Positions 1 through 6,784 of a DNA stretch of 15,418 bases are shown here, piece by piece (the stretch's first letter is position 1; each line of letters begins with the position of its first letter). Source of the stretch: an uncultured Collinsella sp. (GTDB lineage: Bacteria; Actinomycetota; Coriobacteriia; Coriobacteriales; Coriobacteriaceae); the NCBI GenBank assembly GCA_900549555.1, contig UROO01000040.1:1-15418 (forward strand), read 5' to 3'. The notes under the pieces are model-generated. The model was not told the origin of the DNA. It did not search any database and saw nothing but the letters and a program-made list of their open reading frames with translations. The position numbers and the translations under genes are program-made.

Positions 1-1393
1 GATCCTTATGGAGGAGGACTTCACCGTCGAGGAGCTCAAGGCTGCTCTGCGCAAGGGCGTTCTGGCCAACGAGCTCAACCTCGTCTTCGTGGGCTCCGCC
101 TACAAGAACAAGGGCGTTCAGGAGCTGCTCGACGCTGTCGTCGACTACCTGCCCAGCCCGCTCGACGTTGAGGCCGTCACCGGTACCGATCCGGACACCG
201 GCGAGGAGATCCAGCGTCATCCTTCCTTCGACGAGCCCTTCTCCGGCCTGGTCTTCAAGATCATGACCGACCCGTTCGTCGGTAAGCTCACCTACGTCCG
301 CGTTTACTCCGGCCGCGCCGAGTCCGGCTCCTACGTTGTCAACGCTTCCAACGGTCAGCGCGAGCGCCTCGGCCGCATCCTCGAGATGAACGCCGCCGAG
401 CGTATCGACCGTGACGACGCTGCCGCCGGCGACATCGTCGCTTGCGTCGGCTTCAAGAACTCCACCACCGGCGACACCCTGTGCGCCGAGGGCAAGGAGA
501 TCGTCCTCGAGAAGATCGAGTTCGCTAAGCCCGTTATCGACGTTGCCATCGAGCCCAAGACCAAGGCCGAGCAGGACAAGATGTCCCTGGCTCTGACCAA
601 GCTCGCCGAGGAGGACCCGACCTTCCAGGTGTCCACCAACCACGAGACCGGCCAGACCATCATCGCCGGCATGGGCGAGCTGCACCTCGAGATCATCGTC
701 GACCGTCTGCTCCGTGAGTTCAAGGTTGACGCTAACGTTGGTAAGCCCCAGGTTGCCTACCGCGAGACCGCTGGTCACGACGTCGAGAAGGCTGAGGGCA
801 AGTTCGTCCGTCAGTCCGGCGGTCGCGGTCAGTACGGCCACGCCGTCATCAAGCTCGAGAAGATGGAGGAGGGCTTCGGCTACGAGTTCGTCAACGCTAT
901 CGTCGGCGGCGTCGTGCCCAAGGAGTACATCCCGTCCATCGACAAGGGCATCCAGGAGGCCCTGAACACCGGTGTTATCGCCGGCTTCCCGGTCCTCGAC
1001 GTTAAGGTCACCCTGTTCGACGGTTCTTACCACGAGGTCGACTCCTCCGAGGCCGCCTTCAAGATCGCCGGTTCCATGGCTATCAAGGACGCCCTCAAGA
1101 AGTCCGACCCGCAGCTGCTCGAGCCGATCATGGCTGTCGAGGTCGAGACCCCCGAGCAGTACATGGGCGACGTTATGGGCAACCTCTCCGGTCGCCGCGG
1201 CAAGATCGAGGGCATGGAGGATCGCAAGAACAGTAAGCTCATCCGTGCCAAGGTGCCGCTGGGCGAGATGTTCGGTTACGCTACCGACCTTCGCTCCCAG
1301 ACCCAGGGCCGTGCATCCTACACGATGCAGTTCGACTCTTATGAGCCTGCGCCCAAGTCCATCGTGGACGAGGTCATGAGCAAGAACGCCTAA
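1..1393 (+). CDS. fusA: Elongation factor G, 3' part (5' end cut by contig edge)
   Basis: EF-G is the cytosolic GTPase that drives ribosomal translocation and, with RRF, ribosome recycling. The reading frame is open from base 2, so 463 residues are visible of the usual ~700. The start, P-loop and switch regions lie outside the window; the ATG at 8 is internal. The end of the G domain is present, with the G5-type stretch GSAYKNKG near visible residue 32 and the family's DYLPSP boundary. Then come the domain II barrel (FSGLVFKIMTDPFVGKL), domain III (MGELHLEIIVDRL), domain IV (SGGRGQYGH, and the tip loop SYHEVDSSEAAF that enters the A-site) and domain V (LSGRRGKIEGM). The C-terminus is intact. 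Codon use is strongly biased to GAG, AAG and CTC, as expected for a highly expressed gene. It is followed by rpsJ after 61 bases rather than by tuf. The identification is certain. Confidence 0.97.
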   Translation, partial: ILMEEDFTVEELKAALRKGVLANELNLVFVGSAYKNKGVQELLDAVVDYLPSPLDVEAVTGTDPDTGEEIQRHPSFDEPFSGLVFKIMTDPFVGKLTYVRVYSGRAESGSYVVNASNGQRERLGRILEMNAAERIDRDDAAAGDIVACVGFKNSTTGDTLCAEGKEIVLEKIEFAKPVIDVAIEPKTKAEQDKMSLALTKLAEEDPTFQVSTNHETGQTIIAGMGELHLEIIVDRLLREFKVDANVGKPQVAYRETAGHDVEKAEGKFVRQSGGRGQYGHAVIKLEKMEEGFGYEFVNAIVGGVVPKEYIPSIDKGIQEALNTGVIAGFPVLDVKVTLFDGSYHEVDSSEAAFKIAGSMAIKDALKKSDPQLLEPIMAVEVETPEQYMGDVMGNLSGRRGKIEGMEDRKNSKLIRAKVPLGEMFGYATDLRSQTQGRASYTMQFDSYEPAPKSIVDEVMSKNA

Positions 1394-1418
1394 GTTCGAG
1401 CTCCCTGTTACGTAATCC

Positions 1419-1437
1419 TGCGAGAACATCTCTCGCA
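1419..1437 (+). promoter_or_regulatory. Hairpin in the fusA-rpsJ leader
   Basis: A perfect 7-bp stem, TGCGAGA / TCTCGCA, encloses the 5-base loop ACATC. It is followed by CTCTTT and then the rpsJ Shine-Dalgarno sequence. The T-run is too short for a confident terminator. It could be a weak attenuator, an mRNA processing or 3'-end stabilising hairpin for fusA, or a spacer structure tuning rpsJ translation. Only the stem itself is seen; the role is inferred. Confidence 0.4.
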
Positions 1438-1454
1438 CTCTTTGGAGGTTTAAG

Positions 1455-1763
1455 TTGGCTACCCAGAAGATCCGCATTCGCCTCAAGGGCTATGATCACG
1501 AGGTCGTCGATCAGTCCGCGAAGCTCATCGTCGAGACCGCTCAGAAGACCGGCGCTCGCGTTTCCGGTCCTGTCCCCCTGCCCACCGAGCGCAACCTGTA
1601 CACGGTTATCCGCTCGCCGCACGTGAACAAGGACTCCCGTGAGCAGTTCGAGATGCGCACCCACAAGCGCCTCATCGACATCCTCGACCCCACCTCGGGC
1701 ACCGTTGATTCGCTCATGCGTCTCGACCTCCCCGCTGGCGTCGACATCGACATCAAGCTCTAA
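1455..1763 (+). CDS. rpsJ: 30S ribosomal protein S10
   Basis: S10 is a small-subunit head protein (uS10) that also acts as NusE in transcription antitermination. The 102-residue product has the full family length and recognisable S10 blocks: KIRIRLKGYDHEVVDQSA at the N-terminus, VSGPVPLPTE, the loop segment SPHVNKDSREQFEMRTHKR, and a C-terminal strand ending DIDIKL. The start is TTG at 1455, placed by GGAGG at 1444-1448 with a 6-base spacer; no in-frame ATG or GTG lies nearby. Codon bias matches fusA. The gene normally opens the long S10 ribosomal operon (rplC, rplD and so on). Here it follows fusA and is closed by a strong terminator, with a minus-strand birA next, so it is detached from those partners. 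The identification is certain. Confidence 0.97.
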   Translation: MATQKIRIRLKGYDHEVVDQSAKLIVETAQKTGARVSGPVPLPTERNLYTVIRSPHVNKDSREQFEMRTHKRLIDILDPTSGTVDSLMRLDLPAGVDIDIKL

Positions 1764-1785
1764 GCGATATCGCTCATAGCTTAAA

Positions 1786-1825
1786 GGGCCCCGCTGCCGT
1801 TACGGTAGCGGGGCCCTTTTGTTTT
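1786..1825 (+). terminator. Strong intrinsic terminator after rpsJ
   Basis: A 14-bp stem (1786-1799 with 1803-1816, one G-U pair) has a 3-base TTA loop and is followed by TTTTGTTTT. It ends the fusA-rpsJ transcript 22 bases after the rpsJ stop. It lies between convergent genes, but the opposite strand carries only a short TTTAA after the stem, so termination of birA here is plausible but weaker. Confidence 0.95.
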
Positions 1826-1879
1826 GAGTTTAGATTTTGGGATAGCGAATTCGTCTGCCGAGCCGACGGCTGCGGCGCC

Positions 1880-2656
1880 CTATTCGCTCAGGGGGCGCAA
1901 GGATGCTTCTTCGAAGTGGAAGACGCACAAGCCGCTCTCGGTCTCAATGCATGCGCGGCCGCAATCGTCGACCGTTCTAAATATGCCTCGTGCCAGCTCG
2001 TCTCCAGCGGGGGAGCGGGCGATAACGTGCTCCCCGATCCAATTGAGGTGACCGACATAGTCATCGCGGACGGGCGCGAGCGGTCCGGCGTCTTCTTCCA
2101 TGGCGTTGAGGCGTTCTGCCCACGCATCTACAGCGTTCACGACTGCGTGATAGACCTCATCGAGGAGCATGTCGACGGCAGGAACGTTTTCGTTAAGGTC
2201 CGAGAGACCGATTGCGGGCAGGCCGCCATCGGGAACCTCCGCGGGCACATAGTTCACGTTGACGCCGATGCCACAGACCGCAAAGGGGCTGCCTTCGTTA
2301 TCGCGTGCGGCCTCGACCAGAATGCCGCCGAGCTTGCGTCCTCGCGCGACAAGGTCGTTGGGCCATTTAAGGCGAATCTCGTTTGCAAGACCCTGCTTTT
2401 CGAGTGCTTCGAGCACCGCTAGGCCGCTGACGGCGGCAAGACCAGAGTACTTTGCGGGATTAACGCATGGGCGCAGGACAAGCGAAAGCAATAAGTTGCC
2501 GACGGTTGAGTCCCACTTGTGCCCGCGCCGGCCGCGCCCTGCTGTTTGAGCCCGGGCGGCAAGTCCTGTGCCGTGCGGCGCTCCCTGTTTTCCTGCTTCG
2601 AGCAGGTCATCGTTGGTCGATCCGGTTACGTCGACTATCGTTAAACGAGAATCCAT
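1880..2656 (-). CDS. birA: Biotin--[acetyl-CoA-carboxylase] ligase, monofunctional
   Basis: This cytosolic enzyme makes biotinyl-5'-AMP from biotin and ATP and transfers biotin to the acceptor lysine of AccB. The 258-residue protein shows the ligase motifs in order: GSTND (12-16), the biotinyl-AMP loop GRGRRGHKW (40-48), KWPNDL (97-102), the KLGGIL motif (108-113) with the usual catalytic lysine, and GIGVNVN (129-135). A small C-terminal barrel follows from about residue 205. It starts directly at the catalytic domain and lacks the N-terminal winged-helix domain of E. coli-type BirA, so it should not act as a biotin-operon repressor. The ATG at 2656 is set by AGGAGGT (2667-2673) with a 10-base spacer. 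It is divergent from the fab-acc operon that encodes its substrate AccB, a sensible functional pairing. Confidence 0.95.
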   Translation of the reverse strand: MDSRLTIVDVTGSTNDDLLEAGKQGAPHGTGLAARAQTAGRGRRGHKWDSTVGNLLLSLVLRPCVNPAKYSGLAAVSGLAVLEALEKQGLANEIRLKWPNDLVARGRKLGGILVEAARDNEGSPFAVCGIGVNVNYVPAEVPDGGLPAIGLSDLNENVPAVDMLLDEVYHAVVNAVDAWAERLNAMEEDAGPLAPVRDDYVGHLNWIGEHVIARSPAGDELARGIFRTVDDCGRACIETESGLCVFHFEEASLRPLSE

Positions 2657-2676
2657 AACAGCTGCTACCTCCTAAG

Positions 2677-2705
2677 TAAATAAGGCAATCGCGCAATGGT
2701 GTCGA
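2677..2705 (-). promoter_or_regulatory. Possible birA promoter
   Basis: On the minus strand, a -35-like TCGACA (2700-2705) is followed after 17 bases by a weak -10-like TATTTA (2677-2682), just upstream of the birA ribosome-binding site. Both hexamers match the consensus only partly. Transcription would start almost at the Shine-Dalgarno sequence, so this is a low-confidence proposal. Confidence 0.2.
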
Positions 2706-2750
2706 GAGATAGACACAATGTGAAGCCTTTGTCGCATTTGGACAATTTAA

Positions 2751-2815
2751 TGTTAACACGTCAACAAAGACTGAAATGCGTTATCCTCTCTTGGTCGATG
2801 TAAACACGTCAACAA
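2751..2815. promoter_or_regulatory. Duplicated operator-like motif upstream of fabH
   Basis: Two 17-bp elements, TGTTAACACGTCAACAA (2751-2767) and TGTAAACACGTCAACAA (2799-2815), match at 16 of 17 positions and lie 48 bp apart. The first 16 bases of copy 1 form an imperfect palindrome, TGTTnACnnGTnAACA, matching their reverse complement at 12 of 16 positions; copy 2 is less symmetric. Copy 2 ends just before the fabH ribosome-binding site and a -10-like TATCCT (2782-2787) lies between the copies, so a bound protein would block fabH expression. The motif does not resemble the TTTGA/TCAAA FabT site as I know it. No regulator gene is adjacent. The rest of the 176-bp divergent gap holds only a small CACAATGTG palindrome (2714-2722) and the proposed birA promoter. 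Confidence 0.55.
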
Positions 2816-2832
2816 CTCAAAGGAGGTTAGTG

Positions 2833-3792
2833 ATGGGTTTCACGATTCTTGGAACAGGCTCGGCGCTTCCTGAGCGCAGCGTTTCCAATGACGAGCTGTC
2901 TGAGTTCCTCGATACCTCGGATGAGTGGATTTTTACTCGCACAGGTATCAAGAGCCGCCACGTCTGCACCACCGAGTCACTTGACGACCTTGCCGTAGCG
3001 GCGAGCGAGCGGGCACTCCAGGTGTCCGGAATCGACGCGAGCCAGCTGGATCTGATCGTCTGCTCGACGACGACGGGTGACCACCTTGTTCCCGCTGAGG
3101 CGTGTGCCGTTGCTGAGCGACTAGGCGCGACGTGCCCTGCCTTCGATGTCTCGGCGGCTTGTGCCGGCTTCGTATTTGCGCTCGATGTCGCCGAGGGCTA
3201 TATCGCCCGCGGTCGCGCCGAGCGCGTGCTTGTCGTTGCTGCCGAGCAGATGACGCGCGCGCTCGACTGGACCGACCGTGCCACCTGCGTGCTCTTTGGC
3301 GATGGGGCAGGCGCCGCAGTGATTGAGGCTGGGGGAGACAGTCCCCTTGCCGTTGAGCTTTCGACGGCGCCCGACGTCGAGACGTTGCGCGTTCCCGGTC
3401 TGGTCGGTACCTCGCCGTTTAAGGCTTCCGCAGATAGCGCGAGCGTGCTGTCCATGAATGGCCGCCGCGTGTTCAAGTTCGGCGTCAACGCCATCTGCGA
3501 CACGGTCCATAAGCTTGCGATCGATGCGGGCATTTTGGTCGAAGACATCGATCATTTTGTATTCCATCAGGCTAACGAACGAATCCTGAGCCAGGCGGTT
3601 AAGCGCCTGGGCGTGCCGGACGAGTGCGTGGTTCGCACGTTGCACGAGACCGGCAACATTTCGAGCGCATGCATTCCGCTTGCCCTCGACCGGCTGGCAA
3701 ACGCCGGTGCACTTCACACAGGCGACACCATCGCCTTGGTTGGATTTGGCGCCGGTCTGGATATAGGTGGCTATCTGCTTCGTTGGAAGTAG
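2833..3792 (+). CDS. fabH: Beta-ketoacyl-ACP synthase III
   Basis: FabH starts type II fatty-acid synthesis by condensing an acyl-CoA primer (acetyl- or branched-chain) with malonyl-ACP. The protein has 319 residues, the normal length. The catalytic triad is visible: Cys110 in DVSAACAGF, His245 in HQAN, and Asn275 in GNISSA; the C-terminal GFGAGLDIGG is also typical. The start is ATG 2833, after AAAGGAGGT (2819-2827). The frame is open upstream to an ATG at 2776, but that would put an operator repeat and the ribosome-binding site inside the gene and would add 19 residues unlike the family. It is the first gene of the fab-acc operon, 51 bases before acpP. The sequence does not reveal whether straight or branched primers are preferred. 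Confidence 0.96.
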   Translation: MGFTILGTGSALPERSVSNDELSEFLDTSDEWIFTRTGIKSRHVCTTESLDDLAVAASERALQVSGIDASQLDLIVCSTTTGDHLVPAEACAVAERLGATCPAFDVSAACAGFVFALDVAEGYIARGRAERVLVVAAEQMTRALDWTDRATCVLFGDGAGAAVIEAGGDSPLAVELSTAPDVETLRVPGLVGTSPFKASADSASVLSMNGRRVFKFGVNAICDTVHKLAIDAGILVEDIDHFVFHQANERILSQAVKRLGVPDECVVRTLHETGNISSACIPLALDRLANAGALHTGDTIALVGFGAGLDIGGYLLRWK

Positions 3793-3843
3793 TCGCACAT
3801 AGGAAATAAAAACGCCCTAGGGCACAACCAAAGGAGAACTACC

Positions 3844-4080
3844 ATGGCAGATCAGAAGACCTTCGAGCGCGTTTGCGACGTTATCCGCGAGACCGCCGGT
3901 CTTGACGATGTCGAGATGAAGCCCGAGTCCACGCTCGAGGAGATTGGTCTCGACAGCCTGGGCACCGTCGAGATCCTCGTTGCCGTCGAGGACGAGTTTG
4001 GCATCCAGCTCGATACCGAGGAGAACCCCAAGACGGTCGGCGAGTTCGCCGATACGGTCGAGGCGGCATTGGAGAAGTAG
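3844..4080 (+). CDS. acpP: Acyl carrier protein
   Basis: This small acidic four-helix protein carries growing acyl chains on a 4'-phosphopantetheine arm between the Fab enzymes. It has 78 residues, the usual ACP length. The attachment serine is Ser38 in IGLDSLGTVE, at the start of the recognition helix. The residue after DSL is Gly rather than the more common Asp or Thr; the following TVEILVAVEDEFGI helix is standard. AAAGGAGA (3830-3837) precedes the ATG with a 6-base spacer. It sits between fabH and fabK, and fabK begins two bases after its stop. The holo-ACP synthase that would modify it is not in the window. Confidence 0.96.
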   Translation: MADQKTFERVCDVIRETAGLDDVEMKPESTLEEIGLDSLGTVEILVAVEDEFGIQLDTEENPKTVGEFADTVEAALEK

Positions 4081-4082
4081 AG

Positions 4083-5027
4083 ATGCTCAAGACTCCTCTC
4101 TGCGATCTGCTCGGCATCGAAAAGCCCGTGTTCCAGGGCGGTATGGCCTGGATTGCCGATGCCTCGCTGGCGTCCGCAGTGTCCGAGGCGGGTGGCTTAG
4201 GCATCATCGCGGCCATGAACGCCGACGCCAACTGGCTTCGCGACCAGATTCATGAGCTGCGCGCCAAGACGGATAAGCCCTTTGGCGTCAACGTCATGCT
4301 CATGAGCCCGTTTGCCGACGAGGTTGCACAGGTCGTGATTGACGAGCGAGTGCCGGTCGTCGTGACGGGCGCCGGCAATCCCGCCAAGTACATGAAGGCG
4401 TGGAACGAGGCGGGCATCAAGGTCATCCCGGTCGTTGCCTCGGTGGCGCTGGCGCGCCTCGTGGCACGTCGTGGAGCCACGGCGGTTGTTGCCGAGGGTA
4501 CCGAATCGGGCGGCCATATTGGCGAGACCTCGACGATGGCACTGGTGCCGCAGGTCGTCGATGCGGTTGACATTCCCGTCGTGGCCGCCGGCGGTATTGC
4601 CGACGGCCGCGGCGTGGCGGCCGCCTTTATGCTGGGCGCCGAAGGCGTGCAAGTGGGTACGCGCTTTCTGGTCGCAGACGAGTGCACCGTCTCGGAGCAG
4701 TACAAAGAGATGGTCCTGAAGGCCAACGACACTTCAACGCGTGCGACCGGTCGCTCGACGGGACATCCAGTGCGCGCCCTCAAGAGCCCCTTCACCAACG
4801 CCTATGCCAAGAGCGAGGGTTCCGGCGCGAGTGCCGAGGAGCTCGGTGCTATGGGAACCGGTGCGCTGCGTAAGGCCGCCAAGGACGGCAACTACGAAGA
4901 GGGTTCGTTTTTGTGTGGACAGATTGCCGGCATGGTCAACGAGCGCCAGAGCGCACGCGAAATCGTTGACGACCTGGTCGATGGCGCCGAGCACGTCCTG
5001 AAGGGTGCGTGCGCATGGGTGGCGTAG
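4083..5027 (+). CDS. fabK: Enoyl-ACP reductase II, FMN-dependent
   Basis: FabK carries out the last step of each elongation cycle, reducing trans-2-enoyl-ACP with NAD(P)H through FMN. It is a TIM-barrel flavoprotein of the nitronate-monooxygenase-like family, unrelated to FabI. The 314 residues match the family's length. FMN-barrel hallmarks are QGGMAWIADASLASAVSEAGGLG (residues 18-40), GVNVMLMSP, VVTGAGNP, the catalytic-loop segment EGTESGGHIGE, and the phosphate-binding AAGGIADGRGVAAAFMLGAEGVQVGTRF. The Shine-Dalgarno GGAGAAG lies in the end of acpP and the start is ATG 4083. No FabI-type reductase is nearby, so this is probably the main enoyl reductase; organisms relying on FabK are typically insensitive to triclosan, by family knowledge. 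Confidence 0.95.
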   Translation: MLKTPLCDLLGIEKPVFQGGMAWIADASLASAVSEAGGLGIIAAMNADANWLRDQIHELRAKTDKPFGVNVMLMSPFADEVAQVVIDERVPVVVTGAGNPAKYMKAWNEAGIKVIPVVASVALARLVARRGATAVVAEGTESGGHIGETSTMALVPQVVDAVDIPVVAAGGIADGRGVAAAFMLGAEGVQVGTRFLVADECTVSEQYKEMVLKANDTSTRATGRSTGHPVRALKSPFTNAYAKSEGSGASAEELGAMGTGALRKAAKDGNYEEGSFLCGQIAGMVNERQSAREIVDDLVDGAEHVLKGACAWVA

Positions 5028-5941
5028 CGTTTTTGTTTGCCGGCCAGGGTGCCCAGCACCCCGCGATGGGCGTCGACTTGATCGAGACATCGCCGGCGGC
5101 CGCCGAGGTGTTCGCCATTGCCGACGAGGTGCGCCCGGGGACCAGCGAGCAGTGCCGGAGTGCCTCCAAGGAGGAGCTCTCGCAGACCGAGAACACGCAG
5201 CCGTGCGTGTTCGTTCACGACCTGGCAGCGGCTGCCGCCCTGCGTGAGCGCGGCGTGGTACCTGCCGCCTGTGCGGGATTCTCGCTGGGCGAGGTCGCCG
5301 CGCTCACCTTTGCGGGGGCGTTCGATACGCGAGCGGGCTTTGAGCTCGTGTACGAGCGCGCGGCGCTGATGGCCGCGGCTGCCGAGCGCCATCCGGGCGG
5401 CATGCGCGCCGTCATCAAGCTCGATGCGGCGCAAGTCGAGGGCCTGGCAAAACAGGCCGGCGAGGACTGCTGGCCAGTCAACTACAACAGCCCACAGCAG
5501 ACGGTTGTGGCCGGAGCGCCCGAGGCGCTGCAGGAGCTCGACGTCCTAGTAAAAGAGGCTGGCGGCCGCGCCATGAAGGTCGCGGTGTCGGGTGCATTTC
5601 ATAGCCCCTATATGGCCGAGGCGACCTGTGGCCTTGCCGCATATATTGAGGCCGGTCACGCGCCGTCCCCGTTGCTCATTCCTGTTTTGGCAAATATGAC
5701 AGCGGCGCCCTATCCGGCGGATCCCCAGACGGCATCGGATGTCTTGGCCAATCAGGTGAGCCATGCCGTACGCTGGGTCGATACGCTGCATGCTCTGCAG
5801 GATCAAGGCATCGACACATTTATTGAGGTCGGCCCCGGCAAAACGCTGTCCGGCCTGGTCAAGCGTACGCTGAGCGACGTTCGTGTGTATTCGTGCGAGA
5901 CGGCCGAGCAGGTCGCAGCTATTGCCGACGAGCTCGCATAG
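5015..5941 (+). CDS. fabD: Malonyl-CoA:ACP transacylase
   Basis: FabD moves malonyl groups from CoA to ACP, supplying the extender for FabH and FabF. The 308-residue protein has the oxyanion motif GQGAQ (10-14), the nucleophile elbow GFSLGE with Ser90, the substrate-binding Arg115 in YERAALM, His196 in SGAFHSPYM, and the late VGPGKTLSGL. The elbow is GFS rather than the textbook GHS; hydrophobic residues at this spot also occur in Firmicutes homologues as I recall them. ATG 5015 fits AAGGG at 5001-5005 better than the GTG at 5009. The gene overlaps the end of fabK by 13 bases, suggesting translational coupling. Confidence 0.95.
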   Translation: MGGVAFLFAGQGAQHPAMGVDLIETSPAAAEVFAIADEVRPGTSEQCRSASKEELSQTENTQPCVFVHDLAAAAALRERGVVPAACAGFSLGEVAALTFAGAFDTRAGFELVYERAALMAAAAERHPGGMRAVIKLDAAQVEGLAKQAGEDCWPVNYNSPQQTVVAGAPEALQELDVLVKEAGGRAMKVAVSGAFHSPYMAEATCGLAAYIEAGHAPSPLLIPVLANMTAAPYPADPQTASDVLANQVSHAVRWVDTLHALQDQGIDTFIEVGPGKTLSGLVKRTLSDVRVYSCETAEQVAAIADELA

Positions 5942-5971
5942 TCCACAGGGCTGTAACCCGAAAGGAATGAC

Positions 5972-6745
5972 ATGGGCAACTTGAACAATGGCGCGCTCGA
6001 GCGCAACGACTCACGTCGCGTGGCACTGGTCACGGGCGGCTCGCGGGGTATCGGCCGCGCCTGCGCTATCGGTCTGGCGGAGGATGGCTACGATATCGCC
6101 GTCGTCTATGCCGGCAGCGTCGATGCGGCGCGCGAGACGTGCGACGCCTGCGAGGCGGCTGGCGCCACGGCGCGCTCATATCAATGCGACGTGGCCGACC
6201 CCGCTGCCGTCAACGCGTGCGTGGAAGCGGTCCTCAACGACTTTGGCTCCATTTGGGCGCTCGTCAACAACGCTGGCATCACCCGCGATGGCCTGCTCAT
6301 GCGCATGGGCGATGACGCCTTCGATCGCGTGCTCGATGTCAATCTTAAAGGAACGTTTAACACGACGCGCGCGCTCACCAAGACCTTTATGCGCCAGCGC
6401 GGCGGCTGCGTCGTCAACATGAGCTCGGTCGTGGGCCTGATGGGCAATGCTGGGCAAGCCAACTACGCTGCCTCCAAGGCGGGCGTGATCGGCCTGACCA
6501 AGGCGGTGGCGCGCGAGCTTGCGCCCCGCGGCGTACGAGTGAACGCGGTTGCCCCCGGGTTTGTCGAGACGGATATGACGGCAAAGCTCTCGGAGAAGGT
6601 GCGTACGGTAACCGAGGAGCAGATTCCCCTTAAGCGTATGGCGCGCCCCGAGGAGGTGGCCGGCGTGGTGCGCTTTTTGGCGAGCGATGCGGCTGCCTAC
6701 ATTACGGGTGAGGTCGTGCGCGTCGACGGCGGAATGGCGATGTAG
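5972..6745 (+). CDS. fabG: 3-oxoacyl-ACP reductase
   Basis: FabG reduces beta-ketoacyl-ACP to beta-hydroxyacyl-ACP with NADPH, the first reduction of the elongation cycle. The 257-residue short-chain dehydrogenase has the Rossmann motif TGGSRGIG (21-28), NNAG (99-102), and the catalytic set Asn124, Ser152, Tyr165 and Lys169 in YAASKAG, plus the APGFVETDM substrate region and the C-terminal YITGEVVRVDGGM. About 15 polar residues precede the first strand, slightly longer than usual. The start is ATG 5972, after AAAGGA (5961-5966). It lies 30 bases after fabD and 39 before fabF. Confidence 0.95.
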   Translation: MGNLNNGALERNDSRRVALVTGGSRGIGRACAIGLAEDGYDIAVVYAGSVDAARETCDACEAAGATARSYQCDVADPAAVNACVEAVLNDFGSIWALVNNAGITRDGLLMRMGDDAFDRVLDVNLKGTFNTTRALTKTFMRQRGGCVVNMSSVVGLMGNAGQANYAASKAGVIGLTKAVARELAPRGVRVNAVAPGFVETDMTAKLSEKVRTVTEEQIPLKRMARPEEVAGVVRFLASDAAAYITGEVVRVDGGMAM

Positions 6746-6784
6746 AAACCAGGGCCGAAGAACGGCTTGGATGAGGAGACCATG

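Noticed and set aside
1916..2422. A 168-codon plus-strand frame inside birA.
   Set aside because: It is antisense to the motif-bearing part of the biotin ligase and has no independent support.
2776..2832. Longer N-terminus for FabH starting at ATG 2776.
   Set aside because: It would place the second operator repeat and the AAAGGAGGT ribosome-binding site inside the coding region and add residues unlike the family.
3121..3798. A 225-codon minus-strand frame opposite fabH.
   Set aside because: It overlaps the catalytic core of fabH and shows no recognisable domain or good ribosome-binding site.
3814..3823. Palindrome GCCCTAGGGC between fabH and acpP as a terminator or operator.
   Set aside because: Ten bases with no loop and no T-run; too short to support a call, and the downstream genes belong to the same operon.
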